Notes under the pieces: generated by a model
Database searches by the model: none
Seen by the model: the letters and a program-made list of their open reading frames with translations, nothing else
What the model was told of the DNA's origin: nothing
Source of the DNA: Dermatemys mawii
Lineage: Eukaryota > Chordata > Testudines > Dermatemydidae
Direction of reading: 5' to 3'
Length of the DNA stretch: 64,000 nucleotides
Assembly: GCA_007922305.1 (NCBI GenBank)
Contig: ML677365.1
Span: forward strand, 11,766,533 to 11,830,532
Position numbers and translations under genes: made by a program
Shown here: one piece after another, positions 59,201 through 64,000 of the stretch
Position numbering within the stretch: the stretch's first letter is position 1
How the letters are laid out: every line of letters begins with the position of its first letter

Positions 59201-60200
59201 TGCCCTGATGCACTTTTTTTTTTTTTGCTGTCATATTCTCATACCTATGCATACCCATCCCAATACACTATAGAAACTGACTTTGGACCAATTTAGGTTA
59301 TTTTAGTTAGAGTTCATCTTCTTGATGTTAAGAAAATTTTGTGATGAAGATCCATTGCATGTGCCAGGAAATCCAGTGGAGTCTTTCTGGGTTCTTTAAC
59401 AGCCTTAATTGATTTCTGATAGAGATTGATGGCTTTTTCCCCCACATAATGTGCTCGTAGAATCTGCCTTTGCTTGAGCAATGTGAGATCATGCTTGTCA
59501 TCTAGACAACTTGGGAGTTTTAATCCTGAGCTGACTGCACATCTTCTACCATATCTGGCTCTCAATAGCCCTTCTTTAATCCATTTTCAATTTGGCATTC
59601 CAGACTTACTAAAATGGAACTTGTCCTTTTGCATGGAATCAGCAATCTGTCCTGTAATTCTGAAACCTTTCCTAAATACTGATTGCTGATTTTGCTGGAT
59701 CGAGGCTGCGTTCTCATATTACCTTAATTTTCAATAGGTTGCACTGATTCAGTTTTCATCAGTTTAGCTCCAAATTGCTCTACTGTTTTTTAATGCTGCA
59801 GCTCTACCCGTTTCAAGTTCTGGTTTCCACTCCTGAGTGGGATTTTCTTGTATAGCCTTTTCTGGATATGGCCTGCCCTTCTCTTTCTGAATCAGATCCT
59901 GTGATCATTCTGATGAAGTAATATAGACATCCTGCATTGAGCTAACAGATTCACCCTCTGAAGGCTGCAGAGTATACTGGCACAAACCTCGGTGGCTTTT
60001 GCTCCTTACATTTGTTTGATCATCCCCTGCTATTTGCAGGCCTTCAGTCACAGTCAGGAGCTCCTACCTAGCCAGGAGGACCAGGCAGCTTTCAGTCTCA
60101 AGCAACAAGTTTTCAGTCACCACCATTTTGTGTCTTGCTCAATAGCACTCCTTCAAAAGGGCCCAGAACAAATAACCTTAATAGGCTGTTCAAATTTGTT
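56230..60200 (-). pseudogene. Ty3/gypsy LTR retrotransposon polyprotein, decayed
   Basis: Read on the minus strand from high to low coordinates, it contains: a gag-like region (about 59565-59314, RYGRRCAVSSGLKLPSC..., YVGEKAINLYQKSIKAVKEP); a MYND-type finger (58706-58653); a protease active-site region with ALWDAGAQVSI (58486-58448); and a stretch with VPFEKWFEIEF. Further on come reverse transcriptase pieces (LCLDYTKLN near 57360, then IPYLGNILIYRKDF and QPSKCDYFFQE at about 57143-56960), a thumb/connection piece (56897-56670), and RNase H with KPFTLHADASDEALESVMYQ and SRAFTPAEKNY (56669-56433). Many stops and frameshifts separate them. Integrase and LTRs were not found, so the copy is probably truncated downstream of RNase H. 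Confidence 0.85.
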
Positions 60201-60299
60201 ACACTCTTAATGATAGGATTCAGTTTTTCAGAGAGAACATTGCATAGTCTAGGAACTGAAGCCTTTTACTCTAGGTGGTTTTTGTAGACAACATCCCCA

Positions 60300-63200
60300 G
60301 TTCCCAGGTAGAGGCCAGCCTCCCCTTGCTGCCGCAGCAAGCACTTGCACAAAATGATGTAGACTTTTTAATGACTCAAAATGGCCAGGACTTCAGCATG
60401 GTGTCATGTCTAGAACCAAACAAGAACAACCACAACAACCCCCGCCCCCCAGCTCCTTCAGCTGAATAGCACGCCTATCTTCATGCTTGAGCAGTGGTTC
60501 AATACTGATGTGGTGGAGAGCATGCCACATACTACATCATCAGTGCCACTTTCCTGTACCATTGCTCAGCGCTCCCTTGCAAGTCTTCCATCCCATCCTT
60601 AGACATCTCACTTAAGATGACCCCTGCTCAGCTTGTGAGAGGTGATGAAATCATGGTACAAGATAAGGCTACAGACAATCTGCAGCCTGTGCTTTGCTGA
60701 TAGCCATGAGAGCTGTATGTGAGCAGGCACACATTGTTACAAAGGATAGATCAGGAGCCTGTATTATGCTATTAGGTGAACAATGAGATGTAATACATTA
60801 TATTTCTGAAAAGTGAACATTAACAAATGCATGCTGATGAGGAGCCTGTTTCTGTTTCACATATTGTGTGAGTCTTAATGCCTACTTAGACACCTAAATA
60901 GATGGCTGACTTTTAAAGCTGCTGAGAACCCCAGCATTCCCACTGAAGTCAATAGGGACTGGAGTTGCCTGGCTTCTCTGAAAATCACTTACAGCTAGGT
61001 GCCTAAATAAGGATTTAGATGCATAACTTTGAGCACCCAAGTTTTCAAACCGTGGTCTGTATGTAACTGTTACCTCTGATCATACTGAGACCATGGGTGA
61101 CCTGCTACATAACTGTGGGGGCAGTTTGAATGAATGGACTCATTTCTTCCGGGAATTTCAGTATAATTTGCAGAAGAAAATATGTATCTTGTTCATTTGA
61201 GCCTCATCCTGGGGAAGAGATATACTACCTCTCTAGGGGCCTAATCCACCTTCCATTCGGTGAATCAGAGAAAGACCCAAAGTGATTTCAGTGAGAACAG
61301 GATCAGGTTCCAGACGTACAGTGCAGTCTCCTATGTTAATCTGAAAGACACAAAAAGTCAGGGTTGGGGGAGAAGTTGGGATGGTTTGAATTTTTCAGAT
61401 CTTTGTCAGATTACTTTGCAATACCCGAATGGCTCTCAGCTATTCTTAGCATTTTTAGGTCCTCCTGCAAAATGTTTGTTTTTAGCTGTGTTGATTTTTC
61501 CCATTAAAACTAGTAGAGTTTGTATTCAACAGTTACATTGTTTTAATCTTGTTATCTAACCATATAAACACAGAAACAAGAGTTTACCCTTTAACTGTAG
61601 CCTGTAGCGCTTTGTTCTTCTCAACAGCCACTGAACGCCACCAGCCAACACAGCGAGGGTGACCTTTGATCTCTTAAGTCATTTTCTACCTCCTTACACA
61701 GTAGCAGCTGGTATACATGATAGCAAACTCCTGTTTACCACAATCACAGCACAAAGAACAAGGCAGCCTAGGGAGTTTGGGGAAGGTTGGTGAAATAATT
61801 TGCTGGGCTAGACCCATTTTATAGAAAATGTGGGAAAGTGAGAGCAGATGTAGGTTCCTCAGAGCTCCTTCTGCATCAGTGTAGCTCACCTGCTTTTTCT
61901 TTTTCATCCTACCGATTGGTATATACTAGTTTGCACTTTCAAAGTGATCTCAACAAGGCTAGATATGTATTATTCATAAAAATGGAAGCAGATTCTCCTT
62001 GACATTATGAGCTTGTGCCTTGTGGTCCCAAAGCCAGCATTAGCAGTTCCATGTACTTTCTATGTTTCTTTTTATCCATAACCTTTTCTGTTCCATACCT
62101 TGAGCACAGCCAGATTTTCTTACTATATTGTACAGTAAAATGCTTTCAGTTAAATGTGAAAAGCAGCGGCTGAAACACAACTCCGTGGAAGTCTTTGCAG
62201 TGGAGCAGTGTTAATGGCTGAGCATATGAACTGTCCACCACTTTTTATGGAATGTTGCACTTGAAGAAGGCAATAATTAAACCTTAGGCTCAATGCTGAG
62301 CTGCTGAACACATGCCTGGGAGTCTGACTGTCGTGAATTGCCACATGGGGGCAGGGAAAGGAGGCTACGGGGTACACATGTCAGGAGAGCGGCTGTGGGC
62401 AGGCTGTGGTCTTTGTAGGTGCTTTTGTGAGTTAATGACATTTATATGAGCATCTGTTGGAGTGGGGGTTTGTTTTTTCTTTTAATCATGCTGAGATCTG
62501 CAGTGATATGAACTAATCTTCTCGTGCAAAGCTCTGTCCCCTGTAAGGACAAGCAGAGAGCGTAAGCTCCTTTTCCACAAGCAGTGCAGTGCCCTCAGAA
62601 CTAATTCGCGAGAAACAAAAAATAGAGATAAGTTGTAATTTTCCATTTCTTGGGCTAGTGAAAAGGAAGAAGATCCAGAGCACCCTTAAAATAAGAATTT
62701 ATTGTGAGGAGTCACTAGGAAGTAGGAGGCTATCTCTGGGCGATAAAACCATGTTTTGATTTCCTGCCACTGTATAGTGCATAACCCAGACACACTTTAA
62801 GCCTGTAATAACTCTCCCTTTCCCTTAAGCTCTGTAGGGCCCTTGCAGACTCAGGCAGCATAGTCCACACATTCAGTGCAAATATCTCACCATATCAATC
62901 ACTATCAGCCTACTGCAGGGTAAAAGCTTCTCCAGGAGGCCTACTACTCTGTTGCTATTGCTTATCCAGTCTGGGAATCACTGGTATCTCTAAGGGAGAT
63001 GTTTTTATTTACCTTTACTAAATTCTGAAGTAGTCCAATAGGCTTTAGTATAGAAAATACATTGCACTCAGCAGCTGTTGTCAGCACTGATTTAAAAGCA
63101 GAGTATAACATTTTTATGGCAATGCTTTATACTGCGTTGCCTTAAGCCAACAGAAATGATTTATGTGCTGCTTACAGTGCACTGGGCCAAATCCCACTCG

Positions 63201-63960
63201 CTGATGTGACACCATGAGTGGCTTTGTGCCCACTGTGTTTGACGTCCACGTGTATGGTTTGGGGCCCACTTCTGCAATTCTTTCTTTCACAAGACTTCCC
63301 TTGATACAGTTACTGAACTTGGGGGTGGAGGACTGGGGAGTGTTAAAGACGAGCAGGCAAAGTCTTCTTTTGTGTATCACAATAAATTAATATTAATGAA
63401 TAATAATAAATCAATTAGTAATAATACATAATTAATAAAATGACAAAATCCTTTCACTTTTTTGCCTTTTCCAAATGTATACAGGATTACCCTGGCCTAA
63501 TAACCCTTAAAATTCAGTATGCAAAACCCAGAGAGTGACATGCTGTAATCGATAGGAGTTTTGCCATTGACTTCATTGGGACCAGGATTTCACCCAGATA
63601 TTTTCAAACTTGGCTCCTCAAGTACATATGTTAAACTGATTTCAGTAACATAACACAACTTTGGGGGCCTGCTTATGCTAGCTCTCTGGATTCATAGCTT
63701 GTACTGAAAAATCAAAGGGACTGTTTGTAGGATTCACCCCTTTCTTATACACAGTGTCTTTCAAACAAGCTGTAACTTGAAATAAGAGGCAGAGTTAAAT
63801 AATACATTTCACCAGATCAGCTGAAAGCTGACAGCAGAGTAAGAGCGAAAATAGGTAAGAGAGGTGTTTTGAGCTGATTGTGGAAAGTGGTGAAAGAGAA
63901 AATTTGGGAAGAGATCTGGGAACTGACATTCCAGCCTAATTCATCAACTTTATAGCTAGT
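60300..63960. other. Gene-free stretch with foldback repeat
   Basis: About 60885-61050 is a foldback repeat: 'ttagacacctaaatag', 'cccactgaagtcaataggg' and 'aggtgcctaaataaggattt'. 'ttgccattgacttcattggga' at 63562 is a short relative of such repeats. No gene recognised. Confidence 0.45.
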
Positions 63961-63961
63961 G

Positions 63962-63971
63962 NNNNNNNNNN
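63962..63971. other. Assembly gap (10 N)
   Basis: Ten N immediately before a CT microsatellite. Confidence 0.99.
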
Positions 63972-64000
63972 CTCTCTCTCTCTCTCTCTCTCTCTCTCTC
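63972..64000. repeat. (CT)n microsatellite, continues past the window
   Basis: Uninterrupted CT dinucleotides to the last base, starting at the gap. The gap is probably caused by this array. Confidence 0.97.

Noticed and set aside
1..64000. RIMS2 or DPYS exons, the expected human-order neighbours of DCSTAMP
   Set aside because: I looked for their conserved terminal regions and recognised none; they are probably outside the window, but single short exons could be missed by eye.
1..64000. CRISPR array, bacterial operon or prophage
   Set aside because: No spaced direct repeats of that kind and no prokaryotic gene organisation. The sequence is clearly vertebrate.
1..64000. Endogenous retrovirus with env
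   Set aside because: The only LTR-class coding remains are Ty3/gypsy-like (56.2-60.2 kb). No envelope-like or orthoretroviral gag region was seen.

Overview
This window looks like nuclear DNA of a cryptodiran turtle. It holds one recognisable vertebrate gene, long introns with GT-AG borders, and a turtle-type repeat mix: CR1 LINEs in both orientations, a tRNA-derived SINE resembling the Cryptodira 'tortoise pol III' (Cry I) family, vertebrate Penelope-like elements (PLEs), MIRs, and hAT and Harbinger-like MITEs. Three 10-N assembly gaps are present (24180-24189, 35583-35592, 63962-63971). The species call is inference from repeat families and gene similarity.

The one host gene I can support is DCSTAMP (dendritic cell-specific transmembrane protein), on the minus strand. 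Three coding exons can be joined at good splice sites: 26759 (or 26795) to 25734, 19600 to 19271, and 17723 to 17640. The product is about 479 residues. Both introns carry PLE insertions on the opposite strand: a copy with an 11-bp target-site duplication in the 6.1-kb intron, and an older endonuclease fragment in the 1.5-kb intron.

Layout. 1-17.6 kb is intergenic, with CR1 pieces, a CR1 with a nested SINE, hAT and Harbinger-like MITEs, MIRs, a GA-rich tract and one unexplained small ORF; it is the 3' flank of DCSTAMP. 17.6-26.8 kb is DCSTAMP. 26.8-44 kb is gene-free, with G-rich minisatellite and hAT-type repeats, MIRs, an LTR-like repeat and foldback repeats. 44.0-45.6 kb is a decayed hAT transposase. 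47.7-51.4 kb holds three non-autonomous or decayed hAT elements, one with remains of a BED-finger exon. 51.9-53.9 kb is the best-preserved PLE, with reverse transcriptase and GIY-YIG endonuclease in one frame broken by a single stop. 54.0-54.5 kb has a Harbinger-like MITE and a hairpin made from two inverted PLE 3' ends. 56.2-60.2 kb is a decayed Ty3/gypsy retrotransposon on the minus strand: gag, MYND-type finger, aspartic protease, reverse transcriptase and RNase H. The remainder to 64 kb is gene-free and ends in a gap next to a CT microsatellite.

There is no operon-like organisation. Apart from DCSTAMP, all recognisable coding sequence is transposon-derived and broken. The points most worth a second look are the hammerhead-like motif shared by the PLE 3' ends, the two near-identical PLEs in direct orientation about 31 kb apart on either side of DCSTAMP exon 2, the MYND finger in the gypsy element, and a hAT element with three terminal-repeat copies.
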